Source: Archegozetes longisetosus (lineage: Eukaryota > Arthropoda > Arachnida > Sarcoptiformes > Trhypochthoniidae). From it: DNA of 64,000 bases. The stretch covers positions 4,641,855-4,705,854 of the forward strand of contig JAEMBT020000006.1 in NCBI GenBank assembly GCA_018873245.2, read 5' to 3'. The position numbers and the translations under genes were made by a program. Shown here in pieces: positions 36,812-48,675 of the stretch (the first letter of the stretch is position 1; every line of letters begins with the position of its first letter). The notes under the pieces were generated by a model that worked only from the letters and a program-made list of their open reading frames with translations, had not been told where the DNA came from and ran no database searches.

Positions 36812-37066
36812 TTAAGTGAATACAATTCGATCCTAAGATTAGTATAAAATAGTTTTATGGCGAAAACGAAAATTAAGAATTGTTTTGACCATATTACCCC
36901 AAGTGTTTCAAACTTTTATGAAAAAATAAAATTTCTCCTAAACTAGATGGTTTAATATCAAGTAAAAGTTTGAAACACTTTAGGTAGCATAGCGACAAAA
37001 ATTGAAAATTTTTGTTTTCGCCACAAAACCTATTTTATTAATTTTTAATTCAAATCAGTCTTAAGC
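36812..37066. mobile_element. Short foldback element
   Basis: Arms of about 110 bp pair, beginning and ending with CTTAAG. Both arms carry TGGCGAAAAC and AGTGTTTCAAACTTTTA (or their complements). It lies just upstream of the remains of alpha-galactosidase exon 1. Confidence 0.65.
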
Positions 37067-37135
37067 TCTTAATGTGAAATCGAATAATAGATAAAAATCA
37101 TGAAAATGTGAAGCAATTTATCAATAGTTGTGTGT

Positions 37136-37980
37136 AGTAGTGAAACTAGTGATAGGACTCGACATTGGTTTGTGTCACACTTCACCGATGCGTTGACTTT
37201 CATGAAAAAGGTTCGGATGTGTTACAGACTATGATATTCTTTCCGATTCTTGTATTAGTGAACGATAGTGTCTAAGAACTGGCTTATTATGTGCACTATG
37301 TTTTAAAATAAGGAATTATGCTGATGCCTGACCTAAAATTTGCACCGGGTATTAGTTTTTGGGGAATTTTCACTAGAAATTAAAGAAAAACATTACTGGA
37401 TTTTTTATCTGGAATGTATACATTTTTCGAATTTTATAAACTATATGTACTTTATTTAATTTAAAAGGAATTTTTGAATTATGCAGATCCTTTTTATTGA
37501 TATCTAGTATGGTTAGGACATTATGAAAATGACGCAAAAACTTTCGCCGAACTGGGTATCGATTCTTGTAATGAAGATAAGAAAGTTTAATGTTTTCGTA
37601 CCTCAAATCGATGAATCGCTTTATGCAGCAGATCTTGAGTCTAGTTCTTTTCACTTTGTCATTACCAATTTTTTAGGTATAAAATCTTATTCAACTACAA
37701 ATGGCCCAGAGGTCGTCAAGCATAACATAGCTCTTGATTATGATTCTGTTACCAGAACGTGTAAAATTTTTCGTAATTACGAAGGTATCCCTTGTATTTG
37801 ATATCACGAGAATCATTTACTATTATGGATATAACCATAAAATATTCCCGAAATTGAATGGAGCTTAAAAATTTGATCTTTGATATTTTGGAAATAGTTG
37901 ATCGAAATTTATCATTAATAACTTATTTTTGTTATAATAATTTTGATGTTCTGGACAGTTCCTCAATCCTAGTATAAAGC
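37136..37980 (+). pseudogene. Alpha-galactosidase pseudogene, middle copy
   Basis: Remnants align with the intact gene at 50180-52117: exon 1 part (37136-37275), exon 2 (about 37500-37625), exon 3 (37678-37880) and the microexon region (about 37950-37975). Exons 5-7 are absent. Exon 2 lacks exactly 15 bp relative to the intact copy at about 37566, between two copies of TCGATTCT. This removes the codons for Leu-Lys-Phe-Asp-Ser and with them the catalytic nucleophile. Further frameshifts and stops follow. This is the most decayed of the three copies. Confidence 0.88.
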
Positions 37981-40900
37981 ATATTATTAAATAATTACAG
38001 TGAAAAATTGATGAGAAGAAATAAAAATGAGAAATAGACTGAATTTTGCATATTTTTTCAATTATTTCAATAATAATTATTAAAAATCGTAAGCTTAAGA
38101 AATTATTTTTATTTGTTTGAAAATTTATTCAACAGAGATCTTAAAAATAGAAATAGTTCATAACGATATAATCGCTTATGATAGAATTTGTGCTACTCAA
38201 GGATATACGTCCAAAAATATATGCTGACTTTCTAGATTGTAGCCGTTTCAATAATATTACCTTACACATAAACTAAATTCTACCGTTTAAGAAATGATTT
38301 CAATCTTTCTTTTTTAAACGAGTCTGACTTTTATTTAAGAATGTTCTTTTACTTACTTGAGTATAACTGCAATCAAACAATAATGAAGAATAGATTCCTT
38401 AACAAAGAAAATATGAAGCATTTAGTGTCTTCTGTAAGCTTTTGAGATATTTAGATAACGAAAAGGCTTATAAATAATTATTAATTTTATTGAAATACTG
38501 AGTAGTCAATGTCAGTCACAGGTTTGTTTATTATCGAAATTCTTGTCAAAAGTTTTATCGCCAAAAAATTAGAGTTTATAAATATCAGATAAGAGCCTCT
38601 AATCACATGAATGTAATGAGTAGTGATTTTCCCCATTGAGGTATTCAATAAGACCTAAGCCCTTTTAATGCACAGATTTTTCAAAAGCGTACAGAAGGAA
38701 GTAAATACTTCATATATACACTAAGAAAAGTCAGTAAAAGTAGAATCAAAGGTAATTCAATAGTAATGGCTAAAATAAATTCAAGAAAGCTTGATTCTTG
38801 CAAAGATGTTTCATTATTTTTTTCATCAGTTTTCTGGTTATAACAAAAAAATGAAATTCTATTTTCAAGTCTCTAGGGTTCGAATCATTCTTTATACCAA
38901 CTGTCGGTACAGAAGAATTTTTCTGAGATCTTTTAGATCGAATTCATAAACGAATGCATTACTCGATTCCTCACTTATCTTTTCTCCTGTTACGTAGATC
39001 AGTTTTTTTCGATCGAAAAGCAGCTATAAATAACATATCTTTAGACACATCAGTACGGGTATAGGTTCATGAATTAATCCGATTATAATTTAATAGAGAA
39101 TTTGTAATCCGAACAACTTCACTTAAGCTATTGAATTAATTGTACCTTCGGCTCAAAATGTACTGTTTAAATTGAGTATTTCTGCTCACAAAAAGTTTAG
39201 GGGTTACGAATATATTTAAATTAAATTTGCAAAAGTTTTGTAAGTTTTTGAACTTTGAAATAACAAATGATTCAGTAACTTAATTTGCAAAATAAAAAAC
39301 TGAACTCTAGTTAACAATCTACTATCTAAAACTATTGTAGGAATTAAATTGTCATTTTTAAACTAAAAATCAATGTTTGAAAATAAAATTATTAATTTGA
39401 TATCATGAAAATTTAAATGAATCATAATAAGTAATTTTCGTCTGAATAAAAAGTAAAACTATTTCTTAGTTTTTATTAATTCACGAAATCTATCCCTTAT
39501 GCATCTGTTCATTATTTGGTTTAACTCTGCTCCCAATCGCTCAAATTGAACAAAATTTTTTGAACCGACTGTACATAAGAAATAATTTTCGTCAAACGTA
39601 ACGATCAATATCTGTGAGCACTGATACAGACATATTGGCTTGATATATTGACTTTGGCTCAATAAATGTCGTAATATTCCTCTAGTATTTGTCAAAACAA
39701 GTATTACTTAGGCTTCTGTTTGACATTTTTGAACAATTATAATTCTTATATCGTTTCCAATCAATTTTTCATTGTTATTCCTGTTGAATATCTCTTTATG
39801 ACTTAGTACCTCTGTGGTATAATACTGGGCTTAGTGCTTCTTCTCCAAACACCATATTTTCGTACAGATTTTTCATCTCAATTCTTTATACGAGTTAGAT
39901 TTTTCAGTTCACGACTTCGCACAACGGCTTTTCATCGAGAGACACGCGAGAATTCTTAAAAAATTATTATTCAGATAAATAATATTTGATATAATAAAAT
40001 CTTGTTTTGAAATCAGTTTGAGTTAATACCCCGAAATTGAACCGTTTATTCGAGTAACGTCGATTATGTATAGCTTAGGCTTGTTCAAGTTAGGATAGAT
40101 CATTTGAAAATTTTTATTTCTCTCGATCATTGATCGAAATATTTTCAGTTAAGGAAAAATTATTTAGCGCCAATATGTCTCGCTCTAAAACGTCTGTCGC
40201 CAAAATTCGCTAGTAAAAGTATGGAATCAATGCTGAGATTAATAGAATTGCTCACAATAAACTTGAGAAGCATAAGCATTATTGAACATATGAACATAAG
40301 TATAAGTGTAACACTTAAAAATTCAATCACAGAATTTTGGGACTGTATTCTTATCTTCGTTATGAGGAACGTTACGGTTTTATTACAATTCGTTTCTTGT
40401 TATCTGATATTTCTTTCCATCTTATTTAATAGAATCGACATAACTCTCATTACAAATTTTTGATGGCTTTTCGAAAAACTTTATTTGAGATAACGTAAAA
40501 ATTTATAGATAATAAAATTCTATAGATATATGAACCACTATTTAACAGTATTGCTTTAATTTTTTATCTGCTAATAATCTAACAATCGAAACTCGTTATA
40601 AAAGAACTCCGGCTATGATCCAAGTGTTAGAAAACTTGATTTGAAGTTTTTATCTCTGCAGAATTCAACATAAGATTCGATAGTTCAAGCCGTTATGGAT
40701 AATCTTGATGAAAAGTTTTTAATTTATTTTATCCAAACAACTATTTAGGGCGTTTCATGTGAGATATAATCGAAATAAGGAATGTTTCGTATTTACAATT
40801 AATTACAAGGTTTCGATACTTCATTAAAACTTATTCAGATATAAACTGAAAAGGATGATTGACCCTCCAAATTCTGGAACACCTTTATGAAATGAAGCCT

Positions 40901-41121
40901 GTCACATCGCGTTCAATAATGGTATTCAAGGTTGCTGACCGCAGTAGTATGCAATTTGCAAATTGATATAATTTATATTCAGTTAAACATTCAATAAAAG
41001 TCTATTGAATAATATAAGCAGCAATAGATTTTTCAACTGAAAAGAGATCCTGTTATCTTCGTTCGACTCGTGTTGCTCCTCATAATTTCATAGGCTTTCA
41101 AAAAAATATCCAAAATATATA
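37981..41121. other. Gene-free spacer
   Basis: I see no gene with family support. A minus-strand frame at 39459-39695 (78 codons, ending FRELIKTKK) has a plausible protein-like composition but no recognisable domain or splice context, so it is not called. Confidence 0.45.
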
Positions 41122-41659
41122 TTAGGCTGTTCGGAAAGTCTTTTATTCTTTTTAGTTTGTCTAAAATACTTGCAGGTTATATCGGTTTTAGATTTGTTTA
41201 CTTATCGAATCGAAGAGCTAAACTCAAGCGCAGTTATTTGTCTTTAAATTTTTGCATTTGAAAAATTTTAGATTATAGTGTCTTAAGTAGCCGCCATGTC
41301 TACAGACCAAGTCCACACTCGCAATTGTATGCTTTATGAGTTTAAGAAAGACGGTAAGGCCACGGAGGACACGAGAAACACTTGACATGTCTATGGAGAC
41401 ATGTTGGGTGCATCTAAACGTCAGTATCGGTTTCGCTGATTCCAATCAGGCGATTTTGGCCTTGAGAATGGTCTTTGTTCGGGAAGACCGACGGAGCTGT
41501 ACAATGACTTCTTGAGTGTGGACATTGGAGAAAACTCGCGTCTAACTACCCGAGAACTGGCCGAGAGATTCAATTGTTCAAATTCGACTACTTTATTACT
41601 TTAATGCTTTTATTACATTTTTATTTTTTAAAAAATAGAAAATTTTCAGGACAACCTAA
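41122..41659 (+). mobile_element. Second mariner-family deletion derivative
   Basis: The ends TTAGGCTGTTCGGAAAG and, inverted, TTAGGTTGTCCTGAAAA form imperfect terminal repeats. The left end is preceded by TA; the right flank is TT rather than TA, so the target duplication is imperfect. The element is 538 bp and encodes only the start of a transposase. Its terminal repeats differ from those of the element at 33950. Confidence 0.8.
41296..41604 (+). pseudogene. Mariner transposase N-terminal remnant
   Basis: Begins at an ATG in good context (gccgccATG). The frame reads NCMLYEFKKDGKATEDTRNT, then after two in-frame stops RRP-like SGDFGLENGLCSGRPTEL and TTRELAERFNCS, which are the helix-turn-helix and linker motifs of mariner transposases. 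The catalytic domain is absent. Confidence 0.82.
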
Positions 41660-42720
41660 TTGTTCTTATCTTTTATTAGCTCGTCATATTATCATATGAA
41701 AAATGCCCGTAATTGAATTCCACAGTTGTGATATTACTGATACGTTCTATTCCGAAAGCCTACCTGTTTAAAATGCAGAAGCTTATCAAAGTTTATTCGC
41801 CTCGTGTTTAGCCCTACCGTATTAATACACGTGCTTTTTATTAATATTTTTTATATACTCAATATGATCCGCATACTGTATATTGAAGTTTTAATTAAAA
41901 TCATTTGCTCCGTTCACACTAAGATATTTGACTGGTTTAATGGAATTTATGATTAGATATACCATTAGAAACTTTCAAAAACACTACGAAATTGTCAAAA
42001 CTTATTTTTGGAAATTTCTTATCTCAAATAGTTTAGGGAATGAATGTCCCATAATCGAAAGGCTCTACATGAATGTCTTTAAATCTGTAACTTATTCCAA
42101 TTTTGTTCTTATGACATCTCAGATAATCGGTGGTAGCTGAAGGTATTGGTTGTGAAAGTTGAGTGTACAGAAATAAGGGGTTGTAAATCTCACACTTATC
42201 ATCAGCTGGCACTTAAACCTTCGAAATTGGTCTTAGACCATTGTATTTGAAAAGATGGGACCGAGTTTATTGAAATCAGATTCCATTCACTCACTTCTTT
42301 AGCGCATTTCTTATAAATGGAATTTGAACCATTTTCACTCTAACGTAATCTTTTGTAAATTCTCAACGTTAAACCAGGTGCTTTTGTCTCATAGCTCATG
42401 CATTTTATGTCCCAAATGACTACTCTCTGACAAGCCTTAAGTCATAAATTCTTACTCTTTATTCTAAAATAGAGCTTCTGACTTCTTTGGAAAGTTGTCT
42501 AAACGCACACCCAACTTCCTATGACAACATCTTCGGCGGGTCTTAAGATAATTGGGTCATATTGTGTATTTGAGATGAATAATAATGTCATTGTAATTAT
42601 TCATAGCAACAATTGGGAACGCGCGTTTTTACATTGTCGAATTTTGATTTGAGAGGAGACAAATAAACTAAGATAACCCTTTCTAACTATTTACTAAGAT
42701 TTTGAGGAGATTTTAGACGA
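41660..42720. other. Intergenic stretch up to the right arm
   Basis: No gene is seen. Palindrome similarity starts at the stop codon of the right SDR copy (42721). Confidence 0.45.
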
Positions 42721-44602
42721 TTAGGACCTTGGATAGTATTTTGATATTATATTAATTAAGAAATCTTGTATAAGTTCAGGAAAATAACATAAAGGAAATA
42801 ACATGAAATGATCCAAAAAGCCACCACATTTATAATATATTTGAGGTTCTTCTAAAGTGATTGCATTTACCATTGCTTCAACTACTTCTTCAGTTTTAGG
42901 TCTTGAAATTTTCAAACCATTTTTAATATTTCTGAAGAAAATTTGCCGATATTTCTCAGTATAAGCCGACTGAATCTCACCAGATGTTTGATTCCACAAA
43001 TTTGTAATACTAGCCACCACAGAGTTCGAGTTAATCATTGATGTTCTATACGAAGTAGGCTCTATGGTTATTACTTTGATATTGAACTGATTGAATTCTC
43101 TGCGAAGTCCATCAGAAAATGATTTGACAGCATGTTTAGACATACAGTAAAACGAAAATCCAGGGAAAGTTATTCTACCTAAGATGATTATTAAAACAGA
43201 AATTGAATTTCATTTATTGAAAAAAAAATCAAAATTATATAAAATTTTCTCGATATTTTTAGATATAGTTGAAAATTTTATATTACCAATTCAAAGATGC
43301 ACTAGAATGAATTTTAAATTGCGTCTTTTGGAGCAAGACTATCATCAAATGAATGAAAGAAACCCTAATCCAAGATATGCAGTTTAGAAATATATAAGGA
43401 TTCGAGTTTCTTTTGTTTTATTAAGAAGGAACTGAGAGAAGAATGTACTATGCATTGAATAACTGGTTTTTGTTTGAATTGAATGTTATATTATTGCTAT
43501 TTTAAAAAAAGGATTTTCAATTTGTTTTATAAATTTATTATGTTGTGTCTATGAGAGTAAACTCTTAATCTGTTATGACTTTAAGGAGTTATATTTGGTC
43601 TGAACTAATTATAAAAAAAATTAATTGTTCTGAGAATCTAATAATGGAACGCTTAAACATCCCATCTTAGTAGTATAATTTTAAAATTATAGCTCGAAAA
43701 TATTCTTAACATCCTTGTATTAATTAGTCTGAAAAGCATAAAAAGATAGAGTAATTGAGAACAAAGATAAGTGAGAGCTTAGACTCTGAGCTATACACTT
43801 AAATTACGTGCATTACATTCAATATATTAAATACAGATTATTAATTGTTAAAATCAAAGAGTTGTTATTTCAGTATATGAAAATCCACGCTCGCACCATT
43901 TTGAAGTCATATTCAAAGAACTCTCGCAGTTCTATCTGTTAATACTCATGAAACTTTTTTAATGCTTAAATTCTATAAGTACATAGGACAAATTATATAA
44001 CCTGCAACACTTGCAACATTGATGATTCTGCCTTTCGATTGTCTCAACAAAGGTATTGATAATTTTGCGACCCTCACAACACCAAAAACATTAATAGAAA
44101 ATACTTTTGATAATTCATTGATATCATGTCCCCAATCTATTGGTCCACAAGAAATAATACCAGCATTATTAACAACAGACCATAATTGAACACCAGATAA
44201 CTTGATTTGGTTTATAACATTAGAAACTTCATCCAAATTTGTCACATCCATTTTCAATACTTTCATTCTATGTGAACAAATAGACTTTAAATTTTGAGCT
44301 CCAATTCCATCAGGAAACAAGACTCCGGCAAATACATAAAAACCTAATTTATGTGTTTCGATCGCCAATTGATGACCAAAACCTGTATCACAACCTGTTA
44401 TGAGAACCGCACGATTTTTGGTTGATATTTTCGATGTTAATATACGACTATTTATCAAATTCGAAACATTCCACGAAATAATTAAACAAATGATTGTCAC
44501 ACAAAATGTTTCGAATATTTCAAAAGTTTTAGTCACGTAACAAATTATCAAATAATTGATAAATAAAATACTCAAAATAAAAATCAAACTTTTTCTTGAC
44601 AT
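42721..44602 (-). CDS. SDR9C-type short-chain dehydrogenase, right copy
   Basis: Exons 44602-44002 and 43178-42721 join in phase 1 to give 352 residues. All active-site features of the left copy are kept at the same positions: TGCDTGFG 69-76, NNAG 145-148, Ser198, Tyr211 and Lys215. Exon 1 is about 97% identical to the left copy in protein. Around the exon junction the two differ more (SVAGRITFPGFSFY here, SVLGRITLPELSIY there), close to the active-site tyrosine. The intron here is 823 bp against 437 bp in the left copy. The C terminus ends SKYYPRS, seven residues shorter. The substrate is unknown; a retinoid, steroid or related lipid alcohol is typical for this group. Confidence 0.92.
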
Positions 44603-44857
44603 GATTGATATTATATTCAGTAATCGTTGATCTAAACTTCAAATTTTCATTATTATGATTTTGAATTTAAGTGAAAAGTTGTTTTAAATAAATGAAGATC
44701 AAACCAAATCACTTATAACTATGCAAAGCAATAATACTTTTTCTATGAAATCAAAATGATATATTGCTTTCTTAAATAAAGTTTATTAAAATTATAAATC
44801 TTAAGCACTGAGTTAAGTAGAGCTACTTGAAGCTTTGAATTCATTTATTTATATATT

Positions 44858-45218
44858 AGTTTGAACTGAAGGTTTTGAGCCTCCAGCTATATGATGAAAA
44901 TATTTTTGAATCGCATATATAAAAAAACTGTAACTATCTAAAAGATATTCCACCGCAGAATTTAAATTTTGATTGAGTTTAAGTAAAAAGGTTATCAATT
45001 TAAAAGATTGTACCCAACAGTTTCTTATCGAATTCAATAGAGAACTCATCAGAGTAATGATTTGGCTCGAATGGAAGTTTACCTTTTTTACTTAAATTCA
45101 ATCAAAATTAAAATCCTGCGGTGAAATATCTTTTAGATAATTAATAGTTTTTGTTTATATATATAGTTTAAAAAATTTCCATCACATGGCTGGAGACTCA
45201 AAACTTTCAGTTCAAGCT
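44858..45218. repeat. Long inverted-repeat hairpin, copy in right arm
   Basis: Counterpart of 23984-24348 with the same arms, core and central segment, in inverted orientation, about 240 bp upstream of the right SDR gene. Confidence 0.75.
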
Positions 45219-47408
45219 GATATAATTAAAATTTCTCAGCATATTTGTTTATTAAGTTTATCCTAAAGACTATCTTATTAATAACAACTAATAAATATCT
45301 AGAATTTGTGGTTCTCAAACATTTTCACCTTAAGGGTAATTAATTAAGTCGTACAAACTCCATAGACAATATTCATAAGTTAATCATTTTGAATGGAAAT
45401 TACCTCCTGATAAATTCCAAAATACTTTTTAAAAGACCAAACATAAAATTGCATTTAAAATTGAAATAATTAAGCTGCTTATATTTGATTTACTTAAAAA
45501 TTTTGCAATTAACTTTTAATTATATTAAGACTTCAGGGACAATTTTTCAAAATAAACTTGTTTTTAAGCCTTGAATTGAAAGATTAAATAGCAATCTCTA
45601 TTCTTTAAGCATATGGTTTACAATGATGAATATAATTATTTTTTTACCAATTTTTCGATTCACGTCGATTCTTCAAAGATATAACTGTAGAAATTTCGAA
45701 TTCGAACAAATAGTTAATATGTGCACTGGTGCACACTCTAGATGTGAAAAGATTCTGGACACAGCTTTTCAACTATTTAGAGATTGTGATCATTTCAATT
45801 CATGAAATACTTGTGAAGAGTTAGTCTTTGAGAGGAAGCCCTGAAAAGAGTGCCACTTAAGTATTTGTGAGAAAGTGAACAATTTCAAATATTTGTTAAT
45901 TTTATTTATTCTTATTTGTAAATCTTTTTTAAAGTGTGAAACATTTGAGAAAGTTTATATTACTAGTCGTTAAATATATAATAAAAATTAATTAAAAATT
46001 TGTACTGTATGTGCAAATATTCATTTTTTGAAGTTATATTAATGTTATTTTTATAATCATGTTTTTATGGATGTAAATCGCAAGTTGCATATAAAGATGT
46101 TTCCCTATTTAGCCGTAGATTGTACGCATGCATCTAAAATCAACTACCCTATTAAGCCGTTATTTGTACGCTAGAGCGTCAGCTAAGTCAAATTCAATAT
46201 AGCGCTCAATACATTCTGTGTGATTCAGTGTGAATATAACTGTATTAGTACGCGATTCTAAAGGTTTAAAATGATTTCTGAAATTTCTATCATTCGTCGC
46301 TCTACGATCAATACTTAAATTATTTAATAACTATATCATTAATCAATATTTGACATTTTTACTGGTCTAGACTTCATTTATTAACTCATTTTAGTTTTCA
46401 TTTGAATATTTCAGAATAATTTTTCAACTTTTCTGATTGTTTAAGACAAAATTAAATATAAAATTATTCTTAGTTTAGACTTTTCGAACTAAGCGAAATA
46501 ATAAGTAGATCTGATATTTATCTCTAAATGAGGACGAGATTATTGATTAGTGAAATAAAAGTCAGGTTCTTACAGAAAGTGAAAATTTGAATCGCATTAC
46601 AATGGCTTAACCATAATCATATGCTTTAAATACATTTGAAGTGTGAACCACAAAATTAAAAACAAACCAAACGCTAATTTAACACTTAAATAAGAAATAT
46701 CTTTTTAACATTCATAATAGTCTTGAAAATCTGTCTCAATGTTTGAATAACACTATAAATAATAAGTTAATATAACAATAGAAATAGACGTAAAACTTGC
46801 AATTAATGCATTGACTGTATTTTTATAAACTATTGTGTCGATAAGAACTTAGATTTGCGTTAATTTAAGTCATTTCATTCAACTAATGGTATATATATTT
46901 AGTATAAATTTATATTTTTAATAGTGGAATAAGTTTTATTATAGAAGCATATAAGTAAATAAGGGAGTGTCACTTTCACTAAGAATACAGACAGTATTGT
47001 TTTATTTTTCTGGAAATCGTTGTATCAAAATGTGTGCACAATATTATTGTTGAAAATAGTCACGATCTCTATTCATACATTAATGTTTTATAATATTTTT
47101 ACGCAACTTAGTAAACATAACTTTGAAGAAAAAAGACGAAAAGTGTTCAAAGCGCTTATTTCGACTGAATTTTATGTCTATGTTTTAGATTGCAGACCAG
47201 TTTTTGTTTAAATAAAAAATATGCATTAGTTTGAAGTTTTGAACGAAATTTTGAGCCTCAAACTCAAGTTTCTACAAGCTCAGCTCAGAATTCTTGATCT
47301 TCGAGTCCTGCTTGTACTTAGAAGATGAGGTTCAAACTGTGAGTTGAGCTTCTGAGCTTACTCTAAAAATTCAAAATAATCAATAGCAATTTTTATAAGC
47401 ATTCATAA
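45219..47408. other. Right-arm intergenic DNA
   Basis: 45219-46345 matches the left arm at 22250-23983. From 46346 to about 47400 I could not align it with the left arm. No gene is seen. Confidence 0.5.
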
Positions 47409-47424
47409 GAGTGAGTGAGTGAGT

Positions 47425-47461
<37 letters not shown>
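47409..47461. repeat. (GAGT)n(GA)n compound microsatellite
   Basis: GAGT tetranucleotides pass into a GA run. The 3' flank matches, inverted, the flank of the TC run at 21022-21050. Confidence 0.9.
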
Positions 47462-47913
47462 TGTGAATGAAGTTCTTATTAATTGCATATTACGCTTTTG
47501 AGCTCTAATGTTTACACGCATTATACAAGTTTGAGGTATTAATCATCAAACTAAAAATAAACTACATTTTAATAAATATACTTTTTTAATGGAAAAATAC
47601 CCCTAAGCTATCTGATCATCTAATAAATATTTTTCTCAATTAATTGCAGTCAAAAAAGCTTCAAAGAATACATTTACAGTTTGAATTATCTGAAAGTTGA
47701 TTTAACAATCTCATTCAACTAATTATAGACATTCTTAAGATTAGTTTACTATTACAGTGCAGCACAACATAATATATAAATACAAAAGTAAACAAGTGTC
47801 ACATTCTCTCATAATATAAATAGAATTTCATTGATTTTTCTGAGAATCTTTGCATCACAACTTTTAATATCATCACCGAAGCAACGAATAGAAGGCATGA
47901 GTTTTGATAATAT

Positions 47914-48525
47914 CTGGCTGACCATCTTGGTTCGGGTCACTTACGTGAGATTTTGATACAAAGGGGGGAGTAAACAATTTGTTCAATCAAATTTCAGAGA
48001 TCAATAAGTTTTATACTTAAGTTGCATGAAAACTTTAACCACTGAGAATCACATCAATTACCAGCGAATAATTAGCTGTATTTGAAAGCGTATTTTTATT
48101 AGATTTTGCAGTTTTTATTATCTCCTCATTCTTCGAAACGCAATCAGCAATGCATGACATTCGAAAGTTAGACTTCATGCAGATCTCTGCTCTGATCAAA
48201 TCATTTGACTTCTCTTGTCATCCCATAATTTCTTCATTCGACTAAGTAATCTTTCAACAAAGTCATTACCTGTCGGAATGCAAAGAACTTATTCAATAAC
48301 TTTTGTTAGGTTTGGCAAAACAATTGATTTTCAAAAGTTTGACCCAAGGCTTATCATTATTCAGAGCTTCATCTTCATCACTAATCAAAGCGGAAGTCAA
48401 ATTGAAAAGCGTTATCTCATCGAATAGCTGGTCCTCATCTATAAATACTTTAATGAATTTCAATCAATTTTATAAATGCGTGAGACTCTCGCCTCACGCG
48501 AGTTGCGCGAGAGGTGGTCAGCCTG
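47914..48525 (-). mobile_element. hAT transposon fragment with preserved empty sites
   Basis: Ends CTGGCTGACCATCT and, inverted, CAGGCTGACCACCT. The flanking 8-mers are GATAATAT (47906-47913) and GATCAAAT (48526-48533), fitting an original GATAAAAT-like target. Three paralogous arrestin upstream regions lack the insert and read straight through the site. The minus strand carries remains of hAT transposase. Confidence 0.82.
48045..48420 (-). pseudogene. hAT transposase C-terminal remnant
   Basis: The minus strand reads NDFVERLLSRMKKLWDDKRS, then after a frame change LIRAEICMKSNF followed by EEIIKTAKSN. These match the dimerisation region near the C terminus of hAT transposases. It is frameshifted, with stops upstream. 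Confidence 0.7.
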
Positions 48526-48675
48526 GATCAAATTAAATGACATGTGATCCAAAACTTTCTCGCAGAATTTCAGATTTCTGAGAACCAAAACTTCATTTGA
48601 GATCTAGTCTTCTCTCAATTTACAATAAATACAAATAACTATTGAGTTAAATATAATTTTAAACAAAAAAAAGTC

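Noticed and set aside
38870..38895. GGTTCGAATC B-box-like word
   Set aside because: No A box or foldable cloverleaf lies upstream.
39459..39695. Minus-strand frame of 78 codons
   Set aside because: Protein-like composition, but no domain, paralogue or splice partner could be shown.
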